DNA of 43,734 nucleotides, taken from contig NZ_GL636070.1 in assembly GCF_000186445.1 (NCBI RefSeq), positions 213,062-256,795 on the forward strand, read 5' to 3'. The notes beneath the pieces were generated by a model, which was not told the origin of the DNA, made no database searches, and saw only the letters and a list, made by a program, of their open reading frames with translations. The position numbers were made by a program, and so were the translations under genes. The DNA is from Streptococcus agalactiae ATCC 13813. GTDB taxonomy: Bacteria > Bacillota > Bacilli > Lactobacillales > Streptococcaceae. Of this stretch, positions 25,349 through 33,480 are shown piece after piece; the stretch's first letter is position 1, and each line of letters opens with the position of its first letter.

Positions 25349-25840
25349 ATGATTACTCAAATTCGTGTTGACGACCGTTTGATTCACGGGCAAGTGGCAG
25401 TTGTATGGACTAAAGAATTAAATGCACCACTTTTAGTGGTGGCTAATGATGAGGCTGCAAAAAATGAAATCACACAGATGACTCTTAAAATGGCTGTGCC
25501 TAATGGCATGAAATTATTAATCCGTTCAGTTGAAGAATCAATAGCTCTATTTAAAGATCCACGCGCAACTGACAAGCGTATTTTTGTGATTGTCAATTCT
25601 GTTAAAGATGCCTGTACAATTGCTAAAAATATAACCGATTTAGAAGCAGTAAATGTCGCTAATGTAGGACGCTTTGATAAGTCTGATCCAGCTACAAAAG
25701 TCAAACTAACATCAAGTCTCTTATTAAATCCAGAAGAGTTGGAAGCCGCAAAAGAATTAGCCAGCTTACCAGATTTAGACGTCTTTAACCAAGTATTGCC
25801 TTCAAATACTAAGGTTAACTTGAGTCAGCTAGTCAAATAA
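25349..25840 (+). CDS. PTS mannose-family EIIB component
   Basis: A 163-residue EIIB with the invariant VDDRLIHGQVAVVW start, where His13 is the phosphorylated residue. It donates phosphate to the sugar during uptake. A separate polypeptide from EIIA, unlike the fused ManX of E. coli. Ribosome site AGGAGG lies 7 bases before ATG. Confidence 0.93.
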   Translation: MITQIRVDDRLIHGQVAVVWTKELNAPLLVVANDEAAKNEITQMTLKMAVPNGMKLLIRSVEESIALFKDPRATDKRIFVIVNSVKDACTIAKNITDLEAVNVANVGRFDKSDPATKVKLTSSLLLNPEELEAAKELASLPDLDVFNQVLPSNTKVNLSQLVK

Positions 25841-25855
25841 AGTGAGGTATGACAT

Positions 25856-26665
25856 ATGATAATGCCAGCGACGATGGCAGCTTTAGCTGTGTTGATTTGT
25901 TTTGGGGGAAATTACTTAACAGGTCAAAGTATGATGGAGAGACCACTTGTAGTTGGTCTTGTAACAGGAATGCTACTAGGTGATATTAAGGTTGGTATCT
26001 TAATGGGAGCCTCCCTAGAAGCGCTATTTTTGGGAAATGTTAATATTGGGGGTGTTATTGCAGCAGAGCCAGTAACAGCAACAGCGATGGCAACAACTTT
26101 TACCATTATTTCAAACATTGATCAAAAAGCAGCAATGACTCTAGCTGTTCCGATTGGAATGTTGGCAGCATTTGTTGTTATGTTTTTGAAAAACGTCTTC
26201 ATGAATATCTTTGCACCGATGGTGGATAAAGCTGCAGCCGCAAACCATCAAGGTAAACTTGTGATGCTTCACTATGGTACATGGATTATTTACTATCTCA
26301 TTATCGCTTCTATTTCTTTCATTGGTATTTTAGTAGGTAGTGGGCCTGTTAATAGTTTTGTACATCATATTCCTCAAAACCTGATGAATGGCTTGAGTGC
26401 GGCGGGAGGCCTCCTTCCAGCTGTTGGTTTTGCCATGCTGATGAAATTATTATGGACAAATAAATTAGCTGTTTTTTACTTGCTTGGTTTTGTTTTAACA
26501 GCTTATTTAAAATTACCAGCGGTTGCAGTTGCTGCCCTAGGAGCAGTTATTTGCGTCATTAGTTCACAACGTGATATAGAATTAGACGCAATTACTAGAG
26601 GTGCGATCAGTAAACAGACAACCTTTGACTCTAAAGAATCAGAAGAGGAGGACTTCTTCGCATGA
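25856..26665 (+). CDS. PTS mannose-family EIIC component
   Basis: A 269-residue membrane subunit of the sugar channel, with GDIKVGILMGASLEALFLGNVNIGGVIAAEP typical of the EIIC-Man family and about six to seven hydrophobic segments. The C-terminal tail is acidic (SKESEEEDFFA-like). Its stop overlaps the EIID start as ATGA. Sugar specificity cannot be read from sequence; the published link of the neighbouring regulators to a fructose-type PTS is recalled, not shown here. Confidence 0.92.
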   Translation: MIMPATMAALAVLICFGGNYLTGQSMMERPLVVGLVTGMLLGDIKVGILMGASLEALFLGNVNIGGVIAAEPVTATAMATTFTIISNIDQKAAMTLAVPIGMLAAFVVMFLKNVFMNIFAPMVDKAAAANHQGKLVMLHYGTWIIYYLIIASISFIGILVGSGPVNSFVHHIPQNLMNGLSAAGGLLPAVGFAMLMKLLWTNKLAVFYLLGFVLTAYLKLPAVAVAALGAVICVISSQRDIELDAITRGAISKQTTFDSKESEEEDFFA

Positions 26666-27489
26666 AATCACAGGATAATTTGACTAAAGAAGACCGTAAA
26701 ATGCTTCGCTCAGTCTTCTGGCGCTCATGGACGATGAATGCCAGTCGTACTGGGGCAACACAATACCACGCAGTAGGAGTTATTTATACTTTACTACCAG
26801 TCATCAATCGTTTTTATAAGACTGATAAGGATAAAGCAGAGGCACTGGTCCGTCATACAACATGGTTTAATGCCACCATGCACATTAATAATTTTATTAT
26901 GGGTCTTGTTGCATCTATGGAAAAGAAAAACAGTGAAGATCCTGATTTTGATGCTAGTGCCATCACCGCAGTTAAGGCTTCTTTGATGGGACCTATATCT
27001 GGCGTTGGTGATTCATTCTTTTGGGGAATTCTAAGGGTTATTGCGGCAGGTATCGGTATCTCCTTAGCAAGTACAGGCTCAGCTATGGGAGCTGTTGTCT
27101 TTCTACTCTTGTATAACATTCCAGCTTTTCTGATTCATTATTATAGTCTCTATGGAGGTTACTCTGTAGGTGCAGGGTTTATCAAAAAATTGTATGAATC
27201 AGGTGGTATTAAAATTGTTACTAAGACTTCAAGTATGCTTGGTTTAATGATGGTAGGCTCAATGACTGCTTCAAATGTTAAATTCAAGACAATCTTAACG
27301 GTAGCAGCTAAAGGAGCTAAGGAAGCAGCTTCCATACAAAGTTACCTTGACCAATTATTTATTGGCGTAGTGCCACTGTTGGTAACGATATTAGCCTTCT
27401 GGCTTCTACGTAAAAAAGTCAATATCAACTGGATCATGTTTGGTATTATGGTGTTAGGTATTGTACTTGGTCTCTTAGGTATTTGCTAA
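26662..27489 (+). CDS. PTS mannose-family EIID component
   Basis: A 275-residue EIID subunit: LTKEDRKMLRSVFWRSW at the start, HTTWFNATMHINNFIMGLVASME, and MGPISGVGDSFFWGILR, all typical of the family. Most of the chain is cytoplasmic or amphipathic with C-terminal transmembrane helices. It completes the four-part permease. A terminator follows 16 bases after the stop. Confidence 0.93.
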   Translation: MKSQDNLTKEDRKMLRSVFWRSWTMNASRTGATQYHAVGVIYTLLPVINRFYKTDKDKAEALVRHTTWFNATMHINNFIMGLVASMEKKNSEDPDFDASAITAVKASLMGPISGVGDSFFWGILRVIAAGIGISLASTGSAMGAVVFLLLYNIPAFLIHYYSLYGGYSVGAGFIKKLYESGGIKIVTKTSSMLGLMMVGSMTASNVKFKTILTVAAKGAKEAASIQSYLDQLFIGVVPLLVTILAFWLLRKKVNINWIMFGIMVLGIVLGLLGIC

Positions 27490-27504
27490 TAATCTCCTAG
27501 CATT

Positions 27505-27555
27505 AAAGGTAAGTGGAACAAGACGATACTTGTTTAGCTTATCTTTTTTTCTTTT
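27505..27555 (+). terminator. Terminator between the PTS operon and the sensor kinase
   Basis: AAAGGTAAG pairs with CTTATCTTT (one G-T pair), and an inner AACAAG/CTTGTT stem extends the hairpin; seven T residues follow. It separates sugar uptake genes from the regulatory genes. Confidence 0.82.
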
Positions 27556-27603
27556 GAAAGTTATTGTATGAAAGGAGTTGACTATCTTTATTGGATAGCT
27601 ATT

Positions 27604-27612
27604 TGCTATAAT
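27604..27612 (+). promoter_or_regulatory. Extended -10 promoter of the kinase-regulator-binding-protein genes
   Basis: TGCTATAAT with a perfect TATAAT (27607-27612) and no clear -35. Transcription would begin near 27619, so the leader is only a few bases for ATG 27627 and would contain the GAGAGGA site for ATG 27642. Confidence 0.5.
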
Positions 27613-27626
27613 AAAAGGAGATGGAA

Positions 27627-29276
27627 ATGAGAGGATATAGAATGGAAGAACGCTTTAAGAAACGACTACAAGATGATATCTCTAAACATTTTTCCCGCCA
27701 GTCTTTAATTTTATCCTTGTTATTGATTGCACTTTTCGTCCTTTTTTCTTTAGCGCCTCAACAGATAGGTCTTTATAAAGATGTTAATTCAGTTTCCTAT
27801 AGTTATAAGCAATTGATTCAAAAACATGATACCTTATTAGATGACTTAGGTAAAAATAGTTTGAAACCATTTGTCTCAGGACACTTAGGAAGTGCTGATT
27901 TGAGTAAGCAATATTATCATTTAAGGAATCATTTACAAAGTCAAACAGAACTTTTAGTATTCTTACCTAATCAAGAACTTTTGTTTGCTAGTAATTCACA
28001 TTTAGGTAATTTTTTTAGTAAGTCTATTTACATTAGTGAAGTTTTAGATAAGGCTAAAATAAATCAAAGGCTACTAAAAATTATTGTAGATAGTGAGGGA
28101 GGGCATTACCTTGCACTCATTAAGCCAATTATAGTTAATAAAAGAGTTTCAGGTTATGCCTTTTTATTGATGAATGGGAAAGACTTTTTACTTCCAACGA
28201 AGGCTATTAACTCAGACTTGATTATTGCCGATCAGATAAATAATAGCTTTACTTTTACTAATCGTGATTTTATCTCCTCTAGTTTAGATAAGGTAGATAG
28301 TCAATTCTTAACTAGATATTTTAGTTTTCACGATCATCGAGCTTTTGTTGTTAGGAAAGTAGCTCTGCAAGACAATATCCTACTTTACATGTATCGTCCC
28401 CTGATACCAGTAACTCTGGTCGTCCTTTTTTCTCTAGTATCATCAGTTATTATTTTTGTGATTTTACGACAAAAATCTAGAGTTCTAGCCGATCGCATCG
28501 CAGTAAAAAATTCTGGCGCCATAAATCAAATGGTGCTAGATATGGATGCCATTTCCCGCCAAGAAAAATCTAGTATTGAGCTTGATAGTCAAGATGAATT
28601 TCAATATCTATCTGTTCAAATCAATCAGATGGTTTCACGGTTAAAAGATTTACATGAGAAAACTCTCGATTTGGAAACACAAAAGTTGCTGTTTGAAAAG
28701 AGGATGTTAGAAGCTCAGTTTAATCCTCACTTCCTTTATAATACCCTTGAGACAATTTTAATAACCAGTCACTATGATTCACAATTAACAGAAAGAATCG
28801 TTATACAACTAACAAAATTATTGCGCTATAGCCTTAGTGGTAGCACAGAGGCAGCTGTGCTTAAGGATGATTTAGCAATCATTGAATCCTACCTTTTGAT
28901 TAATCAAGTGAGATTTGAAGAATTAACTTACACTATTTCAGTATCTCCTGAACTTGAACACATGCGTGTACCAAAACTTTTCTTGTTACCGCTAATTGAG
29001 AATGCTATTAAATATGGCTTAAAAGAACGTCATGATGTAGCAATAAACATAGATATTTGGCAAGATAGTGATGGAATTTGGTTTACTGTTTCAAATAATG
29101 GATCAGGTATTAGTTTGGCTAGGCAAAAAGCCATACGTACAATGTTAAGATCAACTCACTCGCATCATGGGCTTATTAATTCTTATAGACGATTACAATA
29201 TCAATTTTCAACAGTATTGTTAGAGTTTACGAAGACAGATGATGCTTTTCGAGTTAGCTATATAGTAAAGGAGTGA
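27627..29276 (+). CDS. fspS: YesM-type sensor histidine kinase (FspS-like)
   Basis: A kinase of about 549 residues. A transmembrane helix lies near residues 18-38, an extracytoplasmic domain of about 210 residues follows, and a second helix near 255-280 leads into a HAMP-like linker. The His_kinase domain has EAQFNPHFLYNTLE with phospho-His368, and the ATPase domain has LPLIENAIKYGL and VSNNGSGIS. Two or three starts are possible: ATG 27627 has AAAGGAG six bases upstream, ATG 27642 has GAGAGGA. It precedes its regulator by 3 bases. In this family the sensor often reads a sugar or a binding protein outside the cell. The name is from memory of the group B FspSR system. Confidence 0.85.
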   Translation: MRGYRMEERFKKRLQDDISKHFSRQSLILSLLLIALFVLFSLAPQQIGLYKDVNSVSYSYKQLIQKHDTLLDDLGKNSLKPFVSGHLGSADLSKQYYHLRNHLQSQTELLVFLPNQELLFASNSHLGNFFSKSIYISEVLDKAKINQRLLKIIVDSEGGHYLALIKPIIVNKRVSGYAFLLMNGKDFLLPTKAINSDLIIADQINNSFTFTNRDFISSSLDKVDSQFLTRYFSFHDHRAFVVRKVALQDNILLYMYRPLIPVTLVVLFSLVSSVIIFVILRQKSRVLADRIAVKNSGAINQMVLDMDAISRQEKSSIELDSQDEFQYLSVQINQMVSRLKDLHEKTLDLETQKLLFEKRMLEAQFNPHFLYNTLETILITSHYDSQLTERIVIQLTKLLRYSLSGSTEAAVLKDDLAIIESYLLINQVRFEELTYTISVSPELEHMRVPKLFLLPLIENAIKYGLKERHDVAINIDIWQDSDGIWFTVSNNGSGISLARQKAIRTMLRSTHSHHGLINSYRRLQYQFSTVLLEFTKTDDAFRVSYIVKE

Positions 29277-29279
29277 GTT

Positions 29280-30053
29280 ATGTATAGATTACTTATCGTT
29301 GAGGATGAGCACCTTATTCGTAAGTGGTTGCGCTATGCTATTGATTATCAATCATTGAATATTTTAGTGGTTGGTGAAGCAAAAGATGGTAAAGAAGGAG
29401 CTCAATTAATTCAGGAAGAGCAGCCAGACATTGTTTTAAGTGATATTAATATGCCAATTATGACAGCATTCGATATGTTTGAGGTAACCAAAGGACAATC
29501 TTATGCCAAAATTATTTTATCTGGCTATGCTGATTTTCCAAATGCGCAATCAGCTATTCACTATGGCGTTCTTGAATTTTTAACAAAACCACTAGAAAAG
29601 CAAGCTTTGATTGATTGTTTAAAAACAATTATGGCTAGAATTGAGGAACATAAGGAGAAGCACCTACAAGAGCATACAGAATTGTATTTACCTCTACCAC
29701 AAGCTAATGACCAAGTTCCTGAAGTTATTAAAGATATGCTAGCATGGATTCATAGCCATTTTCATGGGAAAATTGTGATTAGCCAGTTAGCTCACGATTT
29801 AGGTTACAGTGAAAGTTATCTTTACACAGTCACTAAAAAGCACCTTCATATAACTTTGAGTGATTATATAAATCAATATCGTATTAATCAAGCCATTCAG
29901 TTGATGTTTAGAGAACCAGACCTAATGGTTTACCAAATTGCAGAAGCTGTTGGTATTTATGATTATCGTTATTTTGATAGGGTTTTTAAAAAGTACTTGG
30001 GTCAGACAGTAAAAGCGTTTAAGGAAGAACATATTTTTAAACAGATGGATTAG
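29280..30053 (+). CDS. fspR: YesN/AraC-type response regulator (FspR-like)
   Basis: A 257-residue regulator: receiver domain with Glu8-Asp9 and phospho-Asp55 in VLSDINMPIM, then an AraC-type double helix-turn-helix from about residue 155 (IVISQLAHDLGYSESYLYTVTKK ... VYQIAEAVGIYDYRYFDRVFKKYLG). AraC domains bind direct repeats about 21 bp apart, exactly the spacing of the repeat before the PTS operon at 24764-24796. It probably activates that operon. It ends 11 bases before the solute-binding protein gene, so all three genes form one unit. Confidence 0.88.
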   Translation: MYRLLIVEDEHLIRKWLRYAIDYQSLNILVVGEAKDGKEGAQLIQEEQPDIVLSDINMPIMTAFDMFEVTKGQSYAKIILSGYADFPNAQSAIHYGVLEFLTKPLEKQALIDCLKTIMARIEEHKEKHLQEHTELYLPLPQANDQVPEVIKDMLAWIHSHFHGKIVISQLAHDLGYSESYLYTVTKKHLHITLSDYINQYRINQAIQLMFREPDLMVYQIAEAVGIYDYRYFDRVFKKYLGQTVKAFKEEHIFKQMD

Positions 30054-30064
30054 GTAGGTGAAAG

Positions 30065-31102
30065 ATGAAAGAAAAACAGTCGAAAAGGCTTATTTATATA
30101 CTACTGGTTGTTCCCATTATTTTTATAAGTGTTTTTACATACAGTATTAGCCAGCCTTCTAAACTACTTCCACCAAAAGAATTAGTTATTCTAAGTCCAA
30201 ATAGTCAAGCCATTTTAACAGGAACGATTCCAGCTTTTGAGGAAAAATACGGTATAAAAGTTAAGCTTATTCAAGGTGGGACAGGGCAACTAATAGATAG
30301 ATTAAGTAAGGAGGGTAAGCAGTTGAAGGCGGATATTTTCTTTGGAGGAAATTATACGCAATTTGAAAGTCATAAGGCATTGTTTGAGTCTTACGTATCA
30401 AAGAATGTTCATACTGTTATTCCAGACTATATCCATCCAAGTGATACGGCGACACCTTATACTATAAATGGGAGTGTCTTGATTGTAAATAACGAATTAG
30501 CTAAGGGACTTACTATCAAGAGTTATGAAGATTTATTACAGCCTTCCTTAAAAGGTAAAATTGCCTTTGCAGATCCGAATACTTCCTCTAGTGCTTTCTC
30601 ACAACTCACTAATATACTCTTGGCCAAGGGTGGTTACACCAATCCAAAAGCGTGGAACTATGTTAAAAAGCTACAACATAATATTAATGCTATCAAATCT
30701 TCTAGCTCTTCAGAAGTTTATCAATCAGTTGCAGAAGGAAAAATGATTGTGGGGTTGACTTACGAAGACCCTAGTGTCAATTTGCAAAAAAGTGGTGCCA
30801 ATGTTTCTATTGTGTATCCGACAGAAGGGACAGTTTTTGTCCCATCTTCGGTTGCAATTATAAAGAATGCTCCTTCTATGAAAGAAGCAAAGTTATTTAT
30901 TAATTTTATGCTTTCTTTAGATGTTCAAAATGCCTTTGGGCAGTCAACGAGTAACCGACCTATTCGTAAAGATGCCCAAACGAGTAATGGCATGAAAGCT
31001 TTAAAGGATATCGCTACTCTTAAAGAAGATTATCGCTATGTCACTAAGCATAAGGGCCAAATCCTTAAAACCTATAATCGTATTCGTAGAAATGCTGATT
31101 AA
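30065..31102 (+). CDS. Membrane-anchored extracellular solute-binding protein, probable co-sensor
   Basis: A 345-residue protein with an N-terminal hydrophobic segment (about residues 10-28) and no lipobox Cys, so it is either secreted or held by an uncleaved anchor. The mature part is a type II periplasmic-binding fold (ELVILSPNSQAIL, FEEKYGIKVKLIQGGTGQLIDRL, ADIFFGG, GKIAFADPNTSSSAFSQLTNIL) of the iron/hexose-phosphate binding group that includes AfuA-like proteins. No ABC permease or ATPase accompanies it. Together with the kinase and AraC-type regulator it matches the layout of HptRSA and PgtBCA-type systems, in which the binding protein presents a sugar phosphate to the kinase. Role as co-sensor is inferred. 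Confidence 0.8.
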   Translation: MKEKQSKRLIYILLVVPIIFISVFTYSISQPSKLLPPKELVILSPNSQAILTGTIPAFEEKYGIKVKLIQGGTGQLIDRLSKEGKQLKADIFFGGNYTQFESHKALFESYVSKNVHTVIPDYIHPSDTATPYTINGSVLIVNNELAKGLTIKSYEDLLQPSLKGKIAFADPNTSSSAFSQLTNILLAKGGYTNPKAWNYVKKLQHNINAIKSSSSSEVYQSVAEGKMIVGLTYEDPSVNLQKSGANVSIVYPTEGTVFVPSSVAIIKNAPSMKEAKLFINFMLSLDVQNAFGQSTSNRPIRKDAQTSNGMKALKDIATLKEDYRYVTKHKGQILKTYNRIRRNAD

Positions 31103-31116
31103 ATGAGAATATAGAA

Positions 31117-31149
31117 AAACTCCTCGGAATCATTGATTCCGAGGAGTTT
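31117..31149. terminator. Convergent terminator
   Basis: A perfect 15-bp stem AAACTCCTCGGAATC / GATTCCGAGGAGTTT with a 3-base loop lies between the binding-protein gene and a small minus-strand gene. The minus-strand reading is followed by a T run; the plus-strand reading has a shorter one. Confidence 0.88.
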
Positions 31150-31267
31150 AATCATCGTCCTCGTCGCTTTCGAAATCTTTTTTCCAATAACGATAAAGAC
31201 TAATGCATGCCAGAAATCCGGCTATAATGGGAACGATAATAAATAAGAGGTCAATCACTGTATCCAT
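31148..31267 (-). CDS. 39-residue single-pass membrane peptide
   Basis: A short gene not flagged by length-limited callers. It encodes a hydrophobic helix (residues 3-24, IDLLFIIVPIIAGFLACISL) followed by YRYWKKDF and a strongly acidic end ESDEDDD. The positive segment after the helix suggests the N-terminus faces out and the acidic tail lies in the cytoplasm. A GGAG lies about 10 bases before ATG 31267, and the strong terminator at 31117-31149 touches its stop. A gene-sized frame with this composition, own ribosome site and own terminator is unlikely to be chance. Function unknown; small acidic-tailed membrane peptides often regulate a kinase or transporter. Confidence 0.7.
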   Translation of the reverse strand: MDTVIDLLFIIVPIIAGFLACISLYRYWKKDFESDEDDD

Positions 31268-31294
31268 GGGCAATATACTCCAATGATAAGAAGT

Positions 31295-31323
31295 CATTAT
31301 TGTTTATAGTGCGTACAATAATG
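31295..31323. promoter_or_regulatory. 9-bp inverted repeat upstream of the small membrane peptide gene
   Basis: CATTATTGT (31295-31303) and ACAATAATG (31315-31323) are a perfect inverted repeat with an 11-base centre. It begins just after the end of the kinase gene and lies about 30-55 bases upstream of the small gene, so it may be an operator for it or a weak end structure for the kinase operon. Confidence 0.4.
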
Positions 31324-31821
31324 TTAAGGTAAAACGTCTGTCATTATAAGTTTTTTGACATCCTCTAAACTCATAGATTTTGTTAATATTTTTTCAGGTA
31401 TCTCTTTTAAGAAGTCTTTCTCAAGCCACCATCTTGCAAGAGAATCTTCTCCAAATTCTAAAGATTTAAGTCGAGTTGAATGTCTTTTAACAGTTTCTTG
31501 AAAGCTTAAATCATAGTAATAAGCATAAGTATTGTTGGGGTTATGTTTTAAAATATGTTTCCAAACAGGCGTATACCAATCAGAACGAAGTATGCCTTCA
31601 AGGATGATGTAGGAACAGTTATGGTAACCATAATTTAGTAAATTGATCAAAAGGGGAATGGTAGTAGTATTTTCACCATCCTTAGTTCCTAACATCTCTC
31701 TACGAAGGTGATCCTGAGATAAGAGAAGGGTACCTTCCCCTAATTCGGCTTGAAGTTGTTTAGCTATTGTAGACTTTCCGCTAGCTGAATTTCCCCTGAT
31801 AATAATGAGCGTGGCTACCAT
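31324..31821 (-). CDS. P-loop kinase (AAA_33/zeta-toxin-like)
   Basis: A 165-residue protein with Walker A GNSASGKSTIA (near residues 10-20), LLLSQDHLRREML, IILEGIL and a lid-like QETVKRHSTRLKSLEF. It resembles small ATP-dependent kinases of the chloramphenicol phosphotransferase/zeta-toxin/shikimate kinase type. No antitoxin is next to it, so a metabolic or nucleotide kinase is likelier than a toxin. Its ATG overlaps the stop of the upstream peptidase (TAATG). Last gene of a three-gene minus-strand operon. Confidence 0.75.
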   Translation of the reverse strand: MVATLIIIRGNSASGKSTIAKQLQAELGEGTLLLSQDHLRREMLGTKDGENTTTIPLLINLLNYGYHNCSYIILEGILRSDWYTPVWKHILKHNPNNTYAYYYDLSFQETVKRHSTRLKSLEFGEDSLARWWLEKDFLKEIPEKILTKSMSLEDVKKLIMTDVLP

Positions 31822-32858
31822 TAGTTCACCATATTGCTTTTGAGATAGGCATCCACTAAGAGTTCAGTTGCTTGAATAGAATCGATATGGGTACGTTCAT
31901 AAGAATGACTAGATTCAATACCTGCACCAAGTAGCGCGTGTTTAACTTCAGCACCAGCACGCATGGCAGCGGAGGCGTCACTACCATAATAAGGATAAAT
32001 ATCAAGTTTATAAGGAATATTATTGTTTTCAGCTAGAGAAACAAGATGTTGACGTAATTCATAATGATAAGGACCAGAAGTATCTTTAACACAGATAGAG
32101 ACAGTATATTCGTCAGTTTCTTGATCGTCTCCCATAGCTCCCATATCAACTGCTAGATATTCTACAGTTTCATTTGGGATGCTTGAATTTGCTCCATGTC
32201 CTAGCTCTTCAAAGGCACTAAAGTAGAAATGAGTAGTATAAGGAAGTTGAATGTCTTCTTTCTTGTAAACAGAAAGAAGTTCCACTAGGATACCAGCGGA
32301 TACCTTGTCATCTAGGTAACGTGATTTAATAAAGCCGCTGTCTGTTACGATTGTACGCGGATCAAATGAAATAAAATCGCCGACCTGGATACCTAAAGCA
32401 CGTGTTTCGTCAGCAGTTGTTACTTTCTCATCTAAACGAATTTCCATATTTGTTTGATTACGTTCAGCAGTTCCAGCGTCTTTGTAAACATGGACACTAG
32501 TTTGATGAATAAGAGCAGTTCCAGAAATTTCTTTACCATTTTTTGAGAGGTGTATAGTACAGTTTTCTCCTTCAATGGCATTGTATGTGTACCCGCCAAT
32601 AAGGTCAATTTTTAACCGACCATCTGGTTTGATGGCCCTAACCATAGCACCAAGTGTATCAAGGTGAGCAGTTATCATGCGATGTTTAGTATCATTTTTT
32701 CCTTTTAGAGAAACCATGACGCCTCCCTTGTTTGTGCGAATTGGTGAGTAGCCAAACGATTCCAATTCTTTGATGATATAGGTCATGATTGTTTGGGTAA
32801 ACCCTGTTGGTGAAGGGATTGATGTCAGGGTTTTAATGTAGTTTAATGTTGTTTCCAT
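31821..32858 (-). CDS. M42-family metal aminopeptidase
   Basis: A 345-residue cytoplasmic peptidase of the M42 (glutamyl aminopeptidase/cellulase M) family. Metal and catalytic motifs are HLDTLGAMV, SRYLDDKVSAG, EELGHGANSS (catalytic Glu) and VDMGAMGDDQ; a late SSHSYERTH carries the last metal ligand. These enzymes trim N-terminal residues from peptides as large oligomeric shells with two metals per subunit. The start METTLNY at 32858 is chosen because AAAGGAAAT precedes it; an upstream extension to 32948 would run into the flavodoxin gene. It follows that gene after 10 bases. Confidence 0.88.
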   Translation of the reverse strand: METTLNYIKTLTSIPSPTGFTQTIMTYIIKELESFGYSPIRTNKGGVMVSLKGKNDTKHRMITAHLDTLGAMVRAIKPDGRLKIDLIGGYTYNAIEGENCTIHLSKNGKEISGTALIHQTSVHVYKDAGTAERNQTNMEIRLDEKVTTADETRALGIQVGDFISFDPRTIVTDSGFIKSRYLDDKVSAGILVELLSVYKKEDIQLPYTTHFYFSAFEELGHGANSSIPNETVEYLAVDMGAMGDDQETDEYTVSICVKDTSGPYHYELRQHLVSLAENNNIPYKLDIYPYYGSDASAAMRAGAEVKHALLGAGIESSHSYERTHIDSIQATELLVDAYLKSNMVN

Positions 32859-32868
32859 ACTATTTCCT

Positions 32869-33324
32869 TTAGGCTTTAAAGTTCGATAATGTTTCAACGA
32901 TAATATTTGCGATACGTTCAACGTCGCTAGAAGTTCCTCGCAATTCAAAGTCTCCTAACATAGGAAACCCAAACCGTTCAGAGTATTGTTTTGCAGTTAA
33001 ACAGTACTGATTGTTAAAATTTCTATTTCCAGAGCCAACAATTCCGATACAATTTTTGACATTATTGTGTGCAGCTATAAAATCACCAAGTGGAATGGTA
33101 AGAATTTCTTGATCGCCATTGTCAATGCCATTTCCTCCCTCAAGGTAAGTAGGTAATAGTGCTACGAAAGGTTGGTCAACAGGAAAGGTTTGATGATTTT
33201 GTTCCTTGATATTAATAGTCGAAACTTGACAGTTATGCCAAGTTGACAGTTGTTCACTAAGACGTTTGACAAAGCTTTGAGTATTGCCGCTAAGACTGAT
33301 ATAGACTAGGGTTAATTTAGGCAT
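32869..33324 (-). CDS. nrdI: NrdI-like flavodoxin
   Basis: A 151-residue flavodoxin with the phosphate-binding [10 protein letters not shown] (residues 11-20), [14 protein letters not shown] and [28 protein letters not shown], the last being the NrdI signature. NrdI supplies oxidant for the manganese cofactor of class Ib ribonucleotide reductase. No nrdE or nrdF lies nearby, so it is a stand-alone copy in an operon with a peptidase and a kinase; the genome may hold another nrdI. AAGGAG precedes the ATG. Confidence 0.88.
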   Translation of the reverse strand: MPKLTLVYISLSGNTQSFVKRLSEQLSTWHNCQVSTINIKEQNHQTFPVDQPFVALLPTYLEGGNGIDNGDQEILTIPLGDFIAAHNNVKNCIGIVGSGNRNFNNQYCLTAKQYSERFGFPMLGDFELRGTSSDVERIANIIVETLSNFKA

Positions 33325-33357
33325 TTAGTACTCCTTAAATCTAAATTTCTTGTTATC

Positions 33358-33386
33358 AGTTTAGCAAAATCATGTCAGATAAACAA
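33358..33386 (-). promoter_or_regulatory. Promoter of the nrdI-peptidase-kinase operon
   Basis: On the minus strand TTGTTT (33386-33381) and TAAACT (33363-33358) are 17 bp apart, with TGC directly before the -10 (extended -10). The start codon follows about 34 bases downstream. Confidence 0.6.
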
Positions 33387-33440
33387 GCTAGAGTGGTATC
33401 TCAATATCTGACTATTTAGAGGGAAAATCTATTGTTGAGA

Positions 33441-33474
33441 CTAAAAACTGAGGCCAATCAACCTCAGTTTTTAG
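33441..33474 (-). terminator. Terminator of the cell-wall phosphodiesterase gene
   Basis: CTAAAAACTGAGG pairs perfectly with CCTCAGTTTTTAG over an 8-base loop. On the minus strand it begins 7 bases after the stop and runs into T residues. Confidence 0.88.
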
Positions 33475-33480
33475 TGATGA

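Noticed and set aside
30065..31102. Substrate-binding protein of an ABC iron importer
   Set aside because: No permease or ATPase gene is adjacent; it is in one unit with a kinase and regulator, so a sensing role is preferred.
31324..31821. Zeta-type toxin of a toxin-antitoxin pair
   Set aside because: No epsilon-like antitoxin beside it; it is the last gene of a metabolic-looking operon coupled to a peptidase.
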